A DNA stretch of 28,076 nucleotides from Clostridium sp. CAG:138 (GTDB lineage: Bacteria; Bacillota; Clostridia; Christensenellales; CAG-138). A program made the translations under genes and the position numbers. Below, in pieces: positions 1 through 8,524 of the stretch. The notes beneath the pieces are model-generated. The model had not been told where the DNA came from. It worked only from the letters and a program-made list of their open reading frames with translations, and did not search any database. Location of the stretch: contig FR879690.1 of assembly GCA_000435055.1 (NCBI GenBank), positions 9,091 through 37,166 on the forward strand, given 5' to 3'. Numbering within the stretch: the stretch's first letter is position 1; each line of letters opens with the position of its first letter.

Positions 1-2126
1 CGCTCTTCGCGTGCTGCTGCCTGCTCGCGGCGGGTCTGCTCTTCCTGCTGACGCTTTTCGTTGCGTTCTGCATTGCGCTCTGCGCGCTCACGCTCACGCT
101 GTTCGCGCTCTTCGGCCATGATGCGCTCTGCTTCCTCGGGATTCTCTTCGATAAGAGCTTCCCTGCGGCTGAGGCTGATGCGACGCTTTGAAGTGTCAAC
201 TTCGACTACCTTGCAGCGCACACGGTCACCGACCGCGAGTTCATCCTCGACCTTTGCAACGCGCTTGATGCCAACCTGGGAAATGTGGATGAGACCGTCG
301 ATCGTGGGTTCAAGCGATACGAATGCGCCGAACGGAACAATACGAACGACCTTGCCCTCGACGAATGAACCGACGGGGTATCTTTCGTCTGCGGTTGCCC
401 AGGGCTTGGGCTGAAGCTCTTTGTAGCCGAGGGAAATCTTTTTGTTTTCCTTGTCGACTTCGCGGATGACAACTTCGATCTTCTGATTTACGGTGAAGAG
501 CTCAGCGGGGGACTTGATTCTGCCCCAAGCGCACTGCGTAACATGCAGCAGGCCGTCAACGCCGCCGATGTCAACAAACACACCGAAATCAACGATCCTG
601 CGGACCGTGCCCATGACCTTCATGCCGGGAGTGAGGCTGTCCCAGACTGCTTCCTTTGCGGCTTCTGCTTCGGCAAGGAGAACTGCCTTTGCGGAGCCGA
701 TGATGCGCCTGCGCTTTGCGTCAACCTCAAGCACTTTAATCTTCATGGGTTTGCCGACAAATTCTTTAAGGTCGGCAACGTATTTGGTGGAAACCTGAGA
801 AGCGGGAACGAATGCGCTTGCACCGTTGGTGAGGGAAACGATGACGCCGCCCTTGATTGCTTCTTTGCAGGTACCTTCAAGAACCTTTCCTTCGGATTCG
901 GCGCTGGCGGTGAATTCTTCCCACGCCTTCTGGCTCTCGACGTTTTTACGGGAGAGCAGTACATTGCCTTCGCCGTCATTTACTTTGAGAACTTCAACTT
1001 CGATGGGATCGCCCACTTTGTACTGGGATGCGGGGTCCAGATCGGGATCGTTGGAGAACTCGGAGCGAGGAATATATCCGTCGGACTTGTATCCGATGCT
1101 GACGCTGATTTCGCCGTCAACAATCTGAATGACGGTGCCCGTCAGAACCTGACCGCCGTGAATTCGGACGATGGTCTTGTTGATCGCCTCTTCGTCAAAT
1201 ACGGCATTTTCCTCGATGTTTGCTGCGTTTGCAGCTGCGTTTTCGGTTGCGGCTTCGCAATTTACATTAGCCTTATCCTGTTCGCTCATTGTGTTGATAA
1301 CCTCCCTGATAATCGAATCCGGTGTCGATGCACCGGCAACTACGCCTACCATTATATCATTATTTTTAAATATATCAAGAGAAATTTCGCATTCTTTTGC
1401 GGCATTGAGGGTATTTCTGCAATTTTTTTCACAAATTTTTCTGAGTTTTTGGGTATTGGAGCTGTGTTTGTCACCTAAAACAAGCATAACATCGCATTTC
1501 TTGCTTAATTCCTCTGCCTCCCGCTGCCGTTCGAATGTTGTGCTGCATATGCTGTTGAACACGCGAATGCGGGGATATTCTCGTTCGATAACGCGCTGCA
1601 TTGCAGCAAATGTTTCGGAATCAAACGTTGTTTGAACCACAAGGCAGCCGCTCCTGCCTTCAAGCTTTCGAAGCTCCTCCTCACCGCGGATAAAAATCGC
1701 CGAATTGCCGCAATGCCCGTTTATACCTATGGTTTCCGGATGTTCCGGATTGCCTACAATAAAAACCTGCTCACCGCGCTCGTACGCAGCCGAAACAATT
1801 CTGTGAATATTCGAAACAAAGGGGCATGTTGCATCTATGAAATTAATGCCTCTTGTTTCAAGCTCTTCATAAATCTTTTTCGGCACTCCGTGGGAGCGAA
1901 TGATAACGTAATCCCCGCGCTGCGCTTCATCAAGCGACTCTATCGGCGCAATGCCGGCCTCGCGCAGCCGGTTCACAACATCCCGATTGTGTATCAGTTC
2001 GCCAAAGGTAAAAACCTTTGCCGCACTGCCGGATTCGGCAACCTTGGCCGCAGTCTGCTCCGTCAGTTCCACCGCACGGCGCACTCCAAAGCAAAACCCT
2101 GCACTTTTTGCAAGAATGATTTTCAA
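1..2126 (-). CDS. ispH: IspH-ribosomal protein S1 fusion (HMBPP reductase + four S1 RNA-binding domains), 3' end cut by window edge
   Basis: The N-terminal ~280 residues are 4-hydroxy-3-methylbut-2-enyl diphosphate reductase, last step of the MEP isoprenoid pathway. The three [4Fe-4S] ligands are visible: C12 (GFCFGV), C101 (DATCPF) and C194 (NSICSTT). After an Ala/Glu/Asn-rich linker (about 281-320) come four S1 OB-fold repeats at roughly 325-395, 412-480, 500-568 and 587-654, the third and fourth with the classic VDFGVFVDI / VPFGAFVSL pattern. A very charged Arg/Glu tail follows and leaves the window after 708 codons. The start is TTG at 2126, chosen because it gives the canonical MKIILAKSAGFCFGV start and has GGAG about 10 nt upstream. 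IspH-S1 fusions are a known arrangement in Clostridia. It is the last visible gene of the cmk-plsC-ispH run. Confidence 0.95.
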   Translation of the reverse strand, partial: MKIILAKSAGFCFGVRRAVELTEQTAAKVAESGSAAKVFTFGELIHNRDVVNRLREAGIAPIESLDEAQRGDYVIIRSHGVPKKIYEELETRGINFIDATCPFVSNIHRIVSAAYERGEQVFIVGNPEHPETIGINGHCGNSAIFIRGEEELRKLEGRSGCLVVQTTFDSETFAAMQRVIEREYPRIRVFNSICSTTFERQREAEELSKKCDVMLVLGDKHSSNTQKLRKICEKNCRNTLNAAKECEISLDIFKNNDIMVGVVAGASTPDSIIREVINTMSEQDKANVNCEAATENAAANAANIEENAVFDEEAINKTIVRIHGGQVLTGTVIQIVDGEISVSIGYKSDGYIPRSEFSNDPDLDPASQYKVGDPIEVEVLKVNDGEGNVLLSRKNVESQKAWEEFTASAESEGKVLEGTCKEAIKGGVIVSLTNGASAFVPASQVSTKYVADLKEFVGKPMKIKVLEVDAKRRRIIGSAKAVLLAEAEAAKEAVWDSLTPGMKVMGTVRRIVDFGVFVDIGGVDGLLHVTQCAWGRIKSPAELFTVNQKIEVVIREVDKENKKISLGYKELQPKPWATADERYPVGSFVEGKVVRIVPFGAFVSLEPTIDGLIHISQVGIKRVAKVEDELAVGDRVRCKVVEVDTSKRRISLSRREALIEENPEEAERIMAEEREQRERERAERNAERNEKRQQEEQTRREQAAAREE
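1287..1307 (-). promoter_or_regulatory. Internal ribosome binding site and ATG at the IspH/S1 boundary
   Basis: Inside the fusion, an AGGGAGG (1301-1307) lies 11 nt before an in-frame ATG at 1289 (codon 280, MSEQDKAN...). This is exactly where the IspH domain ends and the linker to the S1 repeats begins. It may let the S1 part be made as a separate protein, as in organisms where ispH and rpsA are separate genes. Seen in sequence; function is inferred. Confidence 0.4.
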
Positions 2127-2162
2127 TTTCGGTAATCTCCGATTTCTTTTTTATTTCGGCTT

Positions 2163-2789
2163 TCAGTCCCTTGCGGTGCGTTTTTCGCCCTCTGTTTCGC
2201 TCCGCATGAGCAGACTCAGTTTTTCCATTTCGTTCTGCATCCTGTTCGTTATTGCATCATTCAGCATTCGCCTGTCGCAATGCTCGGCGATCTCTCCCGG
2301 AAGAATGACATCGCCGACATACATAAGCGACCGTCCCGACCTGCTTTTTTTCGGATTGATATATATAGGAACGATCGGTGCGCCGGATTTTGCGGCAATA
2401 AACGCCGTGCCCTTTTCAAATTCATCCATGCCGTCCGTTGCCGAACGCCTGCCCTCCGGGAATATTCCGAATGCTTTGCCGTCACGCAGGAGCTTCAGCG
2501 ACTGCCGAATGGATTTCATGTCCGCTGTTTTTCGATTTACCGGAAAAACGAAGAGTGACTTAAAAAAAACTCGCCCCACAGGGTTGTCGAAAAGCTCTTT
2601 TTTTGCCATGAAATGAATGATTCGCGGTGAACTGACTACCAAAAGCAGCGGATCGTACAACGCTCTGTGGTTCGCAATAAAAATAACGCCGCCCTTAATC
2701 CTCAGGTTTTTCTTATTGCCGAATACTTTCGGTCTGTAAATCAGCCAGAGCAGCCATTTAAAGAATATGTATGCGATTATATAAAGCAT
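2163..2789 (-). CDS. plsC: 1-acyl-sn-glycerol-3-phosphate acyltransferase (PlsC family)
   Basis: The product is 208 aa and belongs to the membrane-bound acyltransferase family that makes phosphatidic acid from lysophosphatidic acid. The N-terminus is a hydrophobic membrane-associated segment (MLYIIAYIFFKWLLWLIY). The catalytic NHxxxxD motif appears as NHRALYD and the substrate-binding FPEG motif as GIFPEGRRS. A TTG six bases further upstream abuts the GGAGG (2796-2800) and is a poor start, so ATG at 2789, 6 nt from that GGAGG, is preferred. It lies 30 nt after cmk and 36 nt before ispH, so probably co-transcribed. The exact acyl substrate cannot be read from sequence. Confidence 0.93.
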   Translation of the reverse strand: MLYIIAYIFFKWLLWLIYRPKVFGNKKNLRIKGGVIFIANHRALYDPLLLVVSSPRIIHFMAKKELFDNPVGRVFFKSLFVFPVNRKTADMKSIRQSLKLLRDGKAFGIFPEGRRSATDGMDEFEKGTAFIAAKSGAPIVPIYINPKKSRSGRSLMYVGDVILPGEIAEHCDRRMLNDAITNRMQNEMEKLSLLMRSETEGEKRTARD

Positions 2790-2819
2790 TCTCAACCTCC
2801 GAAAAAAAGCTGCTCAGCA

Positions 2820-3524
2820 TTATCCGATATGCGCCAGCACTGCCGCGACCGCACTTTCAACATTCATTTCGCTTGTGTCGATAACGACTGCATCATCCGC
2901 CGGGCGGAGCGGCGCAGCCTCCCGCGTTGAATCCCTTTCATCCCTGCGCTTTATTTCACAAAGAATGTCGTCAAAGTTCCTGCCGTTCAGCTTTCCGGCC
3001 GCCTCGTATTCCGTATAGCGGCGCGCTGCGCGAACTTCCGGCTCGGCAGTAACAAAAAACTTATGCGTTGCATCGGGCAGAACATAGGAACATATATCGC
3101 GCCCGTCCATAACGACATTGCGAACCCTTGCAAGCGCACGCTGCAATTCCACAAGCTTTTTGCGAACCTCCGGAATCGTGCTTATAACCGAGGCATAATG
3201 TGAAACTTCCTCCGTGCGGATGAGCCCGGAAACATCTTCCCCGTCCAGAAGAACATGTTGAACGCCGTCAATGTATTCAATGGAAACATTTGTGCCGTCG
3301 AGCATCGGAACTACGCGGCGCACGTCGGCAGGGTCGATCCCCATGCGCATTGCCTTGAGTCCGATAGCTCTGTACATTGCGCCCGTGTCAACATAAGTTA
3401 TTGAAAGTCTTTTTGAAATTTCTTTTGCAATTGTGCTCTTCCCCGCGCCCGCGGGCCCGTCTATCGCAATGCTGATGTTTCCCGTATTTTCCGAATTTGC
3501 AAATTCACTTCGTTCCGCAGTCAT
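2820..3524 (-). CDS. cmk: Cytidylate kinase
   Basis: The 234-aa product phosphorylates CMP/dCMP to the diphosphate in pyrimidine nucleotide salvage. Near the N-terminus is the P-loop AIDGPAGAGKST, then VDTGAMYRA of the nucleotide-binding region, and later the CMP-binding DGRDI with LPDA (MDGRDICSYVLPDA), RAARRYTEY and a REAAPLRPADDAVVIDTS segment typical of CMK. The reading frame stays open to 3626, but ATG at 3524 is chosen because GGAG lies 8 nt upstream and the resulting length fits the family. A short ~14-residue stretch precedes the conserved ISIAIDGPAG. The pairing with ispH-S1 downstream is a common Clostridia layout. Confidence 0.95.
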   Translation of the reverse strand: MTAERSEFANSENTGNISIAIDGPAGAGKSTIAKEISKRLSITYVDTGAMYRAIGLKAMRMGIDPADVRRVVPMLDGTNVSIEYIDGVQHVLLDGEDVSGLIRTEEVSHYASVISTIPEVRKKLVELQRALARVRNVVMDGRDICSYVLPDATHKFFVTAEPEVRAARRYTEYEAAGKLNGRNFDDILCEIKRRDERDSTREAAPLRPADDAVVIDTSEMNVESAVAAVLAHIG

Positions 3525-3577
3525 ATATTTTTCTCCGTTTTCAGTGTTTTTAAAGCAATGTTTTGCGTTGGATATGT

Positions 3578-4945
3578 TTAAAGAGCTTCCGCCGCCGCTC
3601 TGCCCGCCGCACAGCCGGTTGACCATGCAATCTGAAGATTGAATCCGCCCGTACAGGCATCAACATCGATGACTTCCCCTGCAAAATACAACCCGGGCAC
3701 AATTCGCGATTCCATTGTTGACGGATTAATCTCTTTAATCAGCACACCTCCGCGCGTGATTATCGCTTCTTCAACGGGACGTGCCGCGCGCACCGTCAGC
3801 GGCAGGCATTTGAGGGTTCGAACAATTGCCCCCCGCTGTTCACGAGTCAGGTTATCCACCGTGATTTCGGCATCAACACCCGCAACATGCAAAACCGCAT
3901 CGATAAGCCTTTGCGGAAGCAGATCGCACATTGCATTCTGCACCTGTTTATGCTTGTATTTTTCAAAATCCCGCAGAATGCGGAGATCAAGCTGCTCTGC
4001 TGTCAATCCGGGCTTAAGGTCAATTTCAAGCAATGCACCGTTGGGCGAATCCGCAAGATAGCTGCTTGCGCTGAGCACAAGCGGGCCCGAAACACCGAAA
4101 TGAGTGAACAGCATCTCCCCGAGTTCTTCATAAACGTGCTTGCGCTTTTTTTGTTTTTTCTCGATTTTTGCCGTATTCTCCGCCGCAGAGCAGGCATATC
4201 CGCCTTTCTCGGCATTTCCGGAATCATTTGCGGAATATTTCCCGGGAAATGGCTCGCCGGATTTTGTTTTTTTACTCTTTTCGGGTGCATATGCGCGCAG
4301 AACAACATTTTTGAGCGAAAGCCCCATCAAATCGCCCACCCATGCCTCGTTCGCAACAAGCGGTATGAGCGACGGCTTCGGTGCGGCAACGGTGTGACCG
4401 AGACTCTCTGCAAAGCTGTAGCCGTCCCCGGTTGAACCCGTTGAAGGATAGCTTGCACCGCCCGTTGCAATGATTACTTTATCGTAATATTTTTTCTGTC
4501 CGTTTTCAAAGCAGAGCCGAAACCCTCCGTCCTCCGTCTTTGAAACGCTTGATACCCGTGAATTAAGCACAATGTTCGCTCCGCATCTCACCGCATTGGT
4601 CTGCAATGCGCGAATAACATCGCTTGACTTATCGCTTTCGGGAAAATACCTTCCGCCGCGTTCAAGTTTCGTGCGAACGCCGCAGGAGTTTATCAGTTCA
4701 ATTATGTCATCGTTAAAAAATCCGTCAAATGCGCTGTAAAGGAACCTGCCGTTATGCGGCACGTTTTTCAGAAATGCATCGATATCGGCAGAATTGGTGA
4801 TGTTGCACCTGCCCTTTCCCGTAAGAAAGAGTTTTTTGCCCGTTTTTTCGTTTCTGTCGATAATATCGACACTTGCGCCGCCTTTTGCCGCAAATGCGCC
4901 CGCAATAAGTCCTGCCGCGCCCGCTCCGATAACTCCGATTTTCAT
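3578..4945 (-). CDS. NAD(P)/FAD-dependent oxidoreductase, HI0933/BaiN family flavoprotein
   Basis: This 455-aa flavoprotein starts with a dinucleotide-binding motif (GVIGAGAAGLIAG) and has the family's KLFLTGKGRCNITN, an ATGGASYPSTGSTGDGY motif, and the C-terminal FAD-binding PGLYFAGEVIDVDACTGGFNLQ. The physiological substrate of most members is unknown; some gut relatives (BaiN) were linked to bile-acid reduction, but the name alone is not evidence for that here. The protein is longer than the usual ~400-410 aa because of a lysine-rich, low-complexity insertion at about residues 222-270 (PEKSKKTK... to KKQKKRKH). It precedes cmk by a 53-nt spacer and is probably in the same transcript. Confidence 0.9.
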   Translation of the reverse strand: MKIGVIGAGAAGLIAGAFAAKGGASVDIIDRNEKTGKKLFLTGKGRCNITNSADIDAFLKNVPHNGRFLYSAFDGFFNDDIIELINSCGVRTKLERGGRYFPESDKSSDVIRALQTNAVRCGANIVLNSRVSSVSKTEDGGFRLCFENGQKKYYDKVIIATGGASYPSTGSTGDGYSFAESLGHTVAAPKPSLIPLVANEAWVGDLMGLSLKNVVLRAYAPEKSKKTKSGEPFPGKYSANDSGNAEKGGYACSAAENTAKIEKKQKKRKHVYEELGEMLFTHFGVSGPLVLSASSYLADSPNGALLEIDLKPGLTAEQLDLRILRDFEKYKHKQVQNAMCDLLPQRLIDAVLHVAGVDAEITVDNLTREQRGAIVRTLKCLPLTVRAARPVEEAIITRGGVLIKEINPSTMESRIVPGLYFAGEVIDVDACTGGFNLQIAWSTGCAAGRAAAEAL

Positions 4946-5011
4946 AATCCGCCCTCTTTATCCCGCATATTAAACCATGGGTTCACTTTTAAACCTGCAA
5001 AAAATTGCCGT

Positions 5012-5806
5012 TTAATAAGTTCTTTCCGCAAATGTCGCGATCTGCTCAAGCCGTTCGTAATCCGTTATATCGTACTTTAGCGGAGTCACGGCGATGAATC
5101 CGTCACGAACGAATTTTTCGTCCGTCGTGTCATGCTCGGCGCAGCTTGTCAGCTTGTTGCTCGGAGTTTTGTAGCCGATGCTTCCGTTTTCGTCCTTTAT
5201 TTCGGTATAGGCGATCGGATATATCTGCTCTGCAAGATACCCGACCCGTATTCCGCGATATTCATTCGCAGGCAGATAGGGATAGTTCACATTCAAAAGC
5301 CTGTGGCTTTCCGTTAAGCAGCCAATGAACAGGTCAATATTGCTGCAAAAGTGAACCGCCGCATCATCAAAATAGTCCGTTCCGAGCGTATCTCTTGAAA
5401 CCGCAACGGCGCGGTAACCGAGCATTGCCGCCTCCTCCGCAGCGGAAACGGTGCCGGAATACAGCACATCCGTGCCGAGGTTCGGAGCCTGATTGATTCC
5501 GGAAATCACAATATCCGGCTCAGCGGAAAGGTTGCCGAGTGCAACGCGCACACAATCCGCGGGTGTGCCGTCAACCCAAAATGCGGTTACGGGTTTCAAT
5601 TCCCGTTCGGAGTTTTTTGCATCATCGTCAAATACCGTAACCTTTTCCGCATGCAGCAGTCTTCTCAAAGTCAACCCGTGCCCGACCGCACTCTGATTTT
5701 CCTTCGGTGCGCAAACGAACACATCATGCTCTTTGCGCAATTCCCGAACCAGCGCGGCAATGCCGGGCGCATTATATCCGTCATCATTAACAACAAGAAT
5801 ATTCAT
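5012..5806 (-). CDS. surE: 5'/3'-nucleotidase SurE
   Basis: SurE is a metal-dependent phosphatase acting on nucleoside monophosphates. The 264-aa product opens with MNILVVNDDGYNAPGI, whose DD pair binds the metal, followed by CAPKENQSAVGHGLTL, and a strong SGIN..N.G.D..YSGTV..A.EA block (SGINQAPNLGTDVLYSGTV). ATG at 5806 is chosen for the conserved MNILVVNDDG start even though its ribosome binding site is weak (AAAG); an in-frame GTG six codons upstream has no better site. It sits 39 nt after the coiled-coil gene, so translation may depend on coupling in the long transcript. Confidence 0.94.
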   Translation of the reverse strand: MNILVVNDDGYNAPGIAALVRELRKEHDVFVCAPKENQSAVGHGLTLRRLLHAEKVTVFDDDAKNSERELKPVTAFWVDGTPADCVRVALGNLSAEPDIVISGINQAPNLGTDVLYSGTVSAAEEAAMLGYRAVAVSRDTLGTDYFDDAAVHFCSNIDLFIGCLTESHRLLNVNYPYLPANEYRGIRVGYLAEQIYPIAYTEIKDENGSIGYKTPSNKLTSCAEHDTTDEKFVRDGFIAVTPLKYDITDYERLEQIATFAERTY

Positions 5807-5845
5807 ACTTTTTATCTTTCGCACATGTTGTCAGCTGAAGACGCA

Positions 5846-7294
5846 TTATTTCTTCATTATATCTCTTAAGATATCGCGCAAATCCGGATCAACCGGCAAA
5901 GAGAATGTTTCCTCGCCGCTCTCCTCATCCTGATGAATCGTGAGCGGCGTCCCTTCACCGATATCGTACAGCTCGCCTTCATCATTCGCCTCCTCCGGGA
6001 TATCCCTGCCTTCAATAGAATAAATGCTTCGCATCAGCGATGCCGCGCTGCTGTATTCTTCCGGAAATTCCGACTCGACCGATTTTGTGTGTTTGCCGTT
6101 CTCGTTCTTCATCGATTTTTCGGATTCTTCCGATGTTTTGATTTGCTCATCACAGTCATCCGCAGGATCTGCCGTTTCGGGTTTGTCTTCTGCTTCACCT
6201 TCCGCACCTGTGTGACTCTCCGGCTCTCCGTTTTCCGTTACGGAGCAGACGGCCTGCTCTTTCGGTTCATCCGTTGTTTCGGGATTTGAATCTTCCGTTT
6301 CTTTAGGCAGTTCCGTGTTTTCCTGTCCGCAAACATCCGCATCCGGCGCTTCCGGATCCGACACCGCTTCCGCATTATCGCAGGAGCAGCATGTTTTTTC
6401 GCGGCCGCACGGAGGCATCGCTTCCGCACCGCCGGTGCCCCTTATGCTCTCTGTGCCTTGCTTCGCTTCGTTCAAATCCATTTCGTTCGAATCCGCTGCG
6501 TCCGGATTTGTTTCGCTCAGTGAAGTTTCATCGGCATCATCCGCGCATTCACCGCTGTTCTCGGGCTCTGCCGCGGCGGGTGCGTATTTTTCCGCATATC
6601 GTGCTTCAACCGCCGTTTCGAAATTCAATTCGGCAAGGGATTCCATTATCTGCGCATATTTCCGTGCCTGTTCAAGCGCAAGCCTTGCCTTTTCGCTCAG
6701 TGAAAAGTTCAGCTCGTCCACCTGCGCCTGTTTTTCATCAACCGCAGCCTGTGCTTCGTCCATCATCGTTTCGGCATCGGCTTTTGCGCCTGCGATCAAC
6801 TCCGTTGCCTCGTCAAGGGCGGTGTCCGTAACCTGCTGTGCATCCTTCTGTGCGGCATCGCGAATGCCGGCGGCATCCCGTTTTGCATCCGCAATCAGCT
6901 GAGCCGCTTCTTTTTTTGCGCTTTCAAGTGCCGCCTGCGCTTTGTTCAGGATATCCGTTCTGCGCTGCTTCGCTTCGGCATCGATTCTGTCCGCATTTGC
7001 ATTTGCTTCCTTCAATATGCGTTCACGCGTGTTGTGTGCTTCGGTAAGAGCGTTCACAATTGCTTCCTGACGCAGCCTGAAATCGTCCAAGCGGCGTTTG
7101 GCGTTGCTCAAATCGAGCTGTGCGCCGTTCAATTCGTTTCTGAACCTGTCGCGTTCGCCGACGGTTTTTGCAAGCTCGCTTTTAACGTTTTCAATTTCAA
7201 CACCCGCCGCCGCAAGCTGTGCGCGCAGCGCATCGTTTTCCTGCGCAAGTTGGGTGAGCTGCTGCTCCATCGCCTTTGTTTTTTTGCTCATCAT
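5846..7294 (-). CDS. Long coiled-coil protein with acidic Cys-containing tail, function unknown
   Basis: I do not recognise a specific family. The 482-aa product has three parts: an N-terminal heptad coiled coil (about 5-85), an Ala/Asp/Lys-rich helical stretch with 11-residue periodicity (about 95-190, e.g. AKRDAAGIRDAAQKDAQQ) continuing as coiled coil to ~235, and a very acidic Glu/Asp/Ser/Thr/Pro-rich region (about 240-410). The last ~65 residues look ordered again and end in VDPDLRDILRDIMKK. The acidic region holds a cysteine cluster (C296, C302, C303, C305, C322). No signal peptide or membrane segment is seen. The helical part resembles DivIVA/SepF-region or ATP-synthase-b-like proteins only in composition. 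ATG at 7294 has GGAGGG 8 nt upstream; the open frame extends further into ruvB but without support. It lies between ruvB and surE. Confidence 0.8.
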   Translation of the reverse strand: MMSKKTKAMEQQLTQLAQENDALRAQLAAAGVEIENVKSELAKTVGERDRFRNELNGAQLDLSNAKRRLDDFRLRQEAIVNALTEAHNTRERILKEANANADRIDAEAKQRRTDILNKAQAALESAKKEAAQLIADAKRDAAGIRDAAQKDAQQVTDTALDEATELIAGAKADAETMMDEAQAAVDEKQAQVDELNFSLSEKARLALEQARKYAQIMESLAELNFETAVEARYAEKYAPAAAEPENSGECADDADETSLSETNPDAADSNEMDLNEAKQGTESIRGTGGAEAMPPCGREKTCCSCDNAEAVSDPEAPDADVCGQENTELPKETEDSNPETTDEPKEQAVCSVTENGEPESHTGAEGEAEDKPETADPADDCDEQIKTSEESEKSMKNENGKHTKSVESEFPEEYSSAASLMRSIYSIEGRDIPEEANDEGELYDIGEGTPLTIHQDEESGEETFSLPVDPDLRDILRDIMKK

Positions 7295-7382
7295 TGTGTA
7301 ACCCTCCGTTATTATTTCTGTCTCCGTTCGCTTCCGAACGGATAAAACAGCGCAACTCAGCTGAAAAGTCCTTAGAATCCTT

Positions 7383-8411
7383 TCAAATGAATGAAGTCTG
7401 CCCGTTTGAATCCTGCGGCGGAGCATAGCCCATGTGCGAATACCCCGCCGGAAGCAATACCCGCCCGCGCGGCGTACGCGCAATGAAACCGAGCCTCAGC
7501 AGATACGGTTCGTAAACATCTTCAATCGTGGAAGCATCTTCGCCGGTTGCCGCCGCAATTGTATCCAATCCGACAGGTCTTCCGCCGAATTTCACAATCA
7601 TTGCCGTCAGCATATTTCTGTCAACGGCGTCAAGCCCGAGTTCGTCTATCGCAAGCATATCAAGCCCGTTTTTTGCCGTTTCAAGGTCAATAATACCGTT
7701 TGCGCGAACCTGTGCAAAGTCGCGAACACGCCGCAAAAGCCTGTTTGCGATTCGCGGAGTTCCTCTTGAACGCGATGCAATTTCAAGTGCGCCGTCCTCC
7801 GTTATTTCAATATCGAGTATGCCCGCGCTGCGAACAACGATTTCTTTCAAATCCTCAGGCGTGTAAAGCTCAAGCTGTTCCTTTATTCCGAATCTGTCGC
7901 GAAGCGGCGCGGTCAAAAGCCCCATTCGCGTTGTTGCACCCACAAGGGTGAATTTCGGCAGTTCAAGCCGCAGCGACCTGGCGGACGGTCCCTTGCCGAT
8001 AATTATGTCGTATGCAAAATCCTCCATTGCGGGGTAAAGAATCTCCTCAACGTTTGCATTCAATCGGTGAATCTCGTCAATAAAAAGCACATCGCCTTCG
8101 GCAAGGTTTGAAAGCAATGCCGCAAGATCCCCCGCATGAGTTATTGCGGGGCCGCTCGTGATGCGCAGATTGCCGCCCATCTCGTTTGCGATTATTGCCG
8201 CAAGCGTCGTTTTTCCAAGACCCGGCGGGCCGTAAAGCAGGGTGTGATCCAACGCCTCTCCGCGCAGTTTTGCGGCATGGATATAAACTCCGATATGTTC
8301 CTTAACATTGCCCTGCCCGATGTATTCCGCAAGAAAACGCGGGCGCAGACTGAATTCGCAGTTTTCATCCTCCGCAAGCATTGATGAAGTTATGAGCCTG
8401 TCGTCATCCAT
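7383..8411 (-). CDS. ruvB: Holliday junction branch migration ATPase RuvB
   Basis: RuvB is the hexameric AAA+ motor that drives branch migration of Holliday junctions together with RuvA. The 342-aa protein shows Walker A (GPPGLGKTT), Walker B (LFIDEIHR), sensor 1 (VGATTR), the RuvB signature GLLTAPLRDRFG, and a C-terminal winged helix ending TPRGRVLLPAGYSHMG. Length is normal for the family. ATG at 8411 is used (GGGA a few bases upstream). A 113-nt gap separates it from ruvA; that gap contains no ORF that I can support. Confidence 0.97.
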   Translation of the reverse strand: MDDDRLITSSMLAEDENCEFSLRPRFLAEYIGQGNVKEHIGVYIHAAKLRGEALDHTLLYGPPGLGKTTLAAIIANEMGGNLRITSGPAITHAGDLAALLSNLAEGDVLFIDEIHRLNANVEEILYPAMEDFAYDIIIGKGPSARSLRLELPKFTLVGATTRMGLLTAPLRDRFGIKEQLELYTPEDLKEIVVRSAGILDIEITEDGALEIASRSRGTPRIANRLLRRVRDFAQVRANGIIDLETAKNGLDMLAIDELGLDAVDRNMLTAMIVKFGGRPVGLDTIAAATGEDASTIEDVYEPYLLRLGFIARTPRGRVLLPAGYSHMGYAPPQDSNGQTSFI

Positions 8412-8524
8412 TTAAATCCCGTCACTCCGTTAAATCCGACTTCCGCAAAAGCATCCGTCAAATCTTTTTGTGTTCCGCAGCGGACCCGCTTTTTCGGTGA
8501 ATCTTCCGCTTCGGCGTGAAAAAT

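Noticed and set aside
543..1478. 311-aa plus-strand ORF
   Set aside because: Lies antisense over the S1 domains and the end of IspH; composition is that of a shadow frame.
3525..3626. 34-residue N-terminal extension of cmk
   Set aside because: The better start at 3524 has GGAG at proper distance, and the extension overlaps the flavoprotein gene and is not CMK-like.
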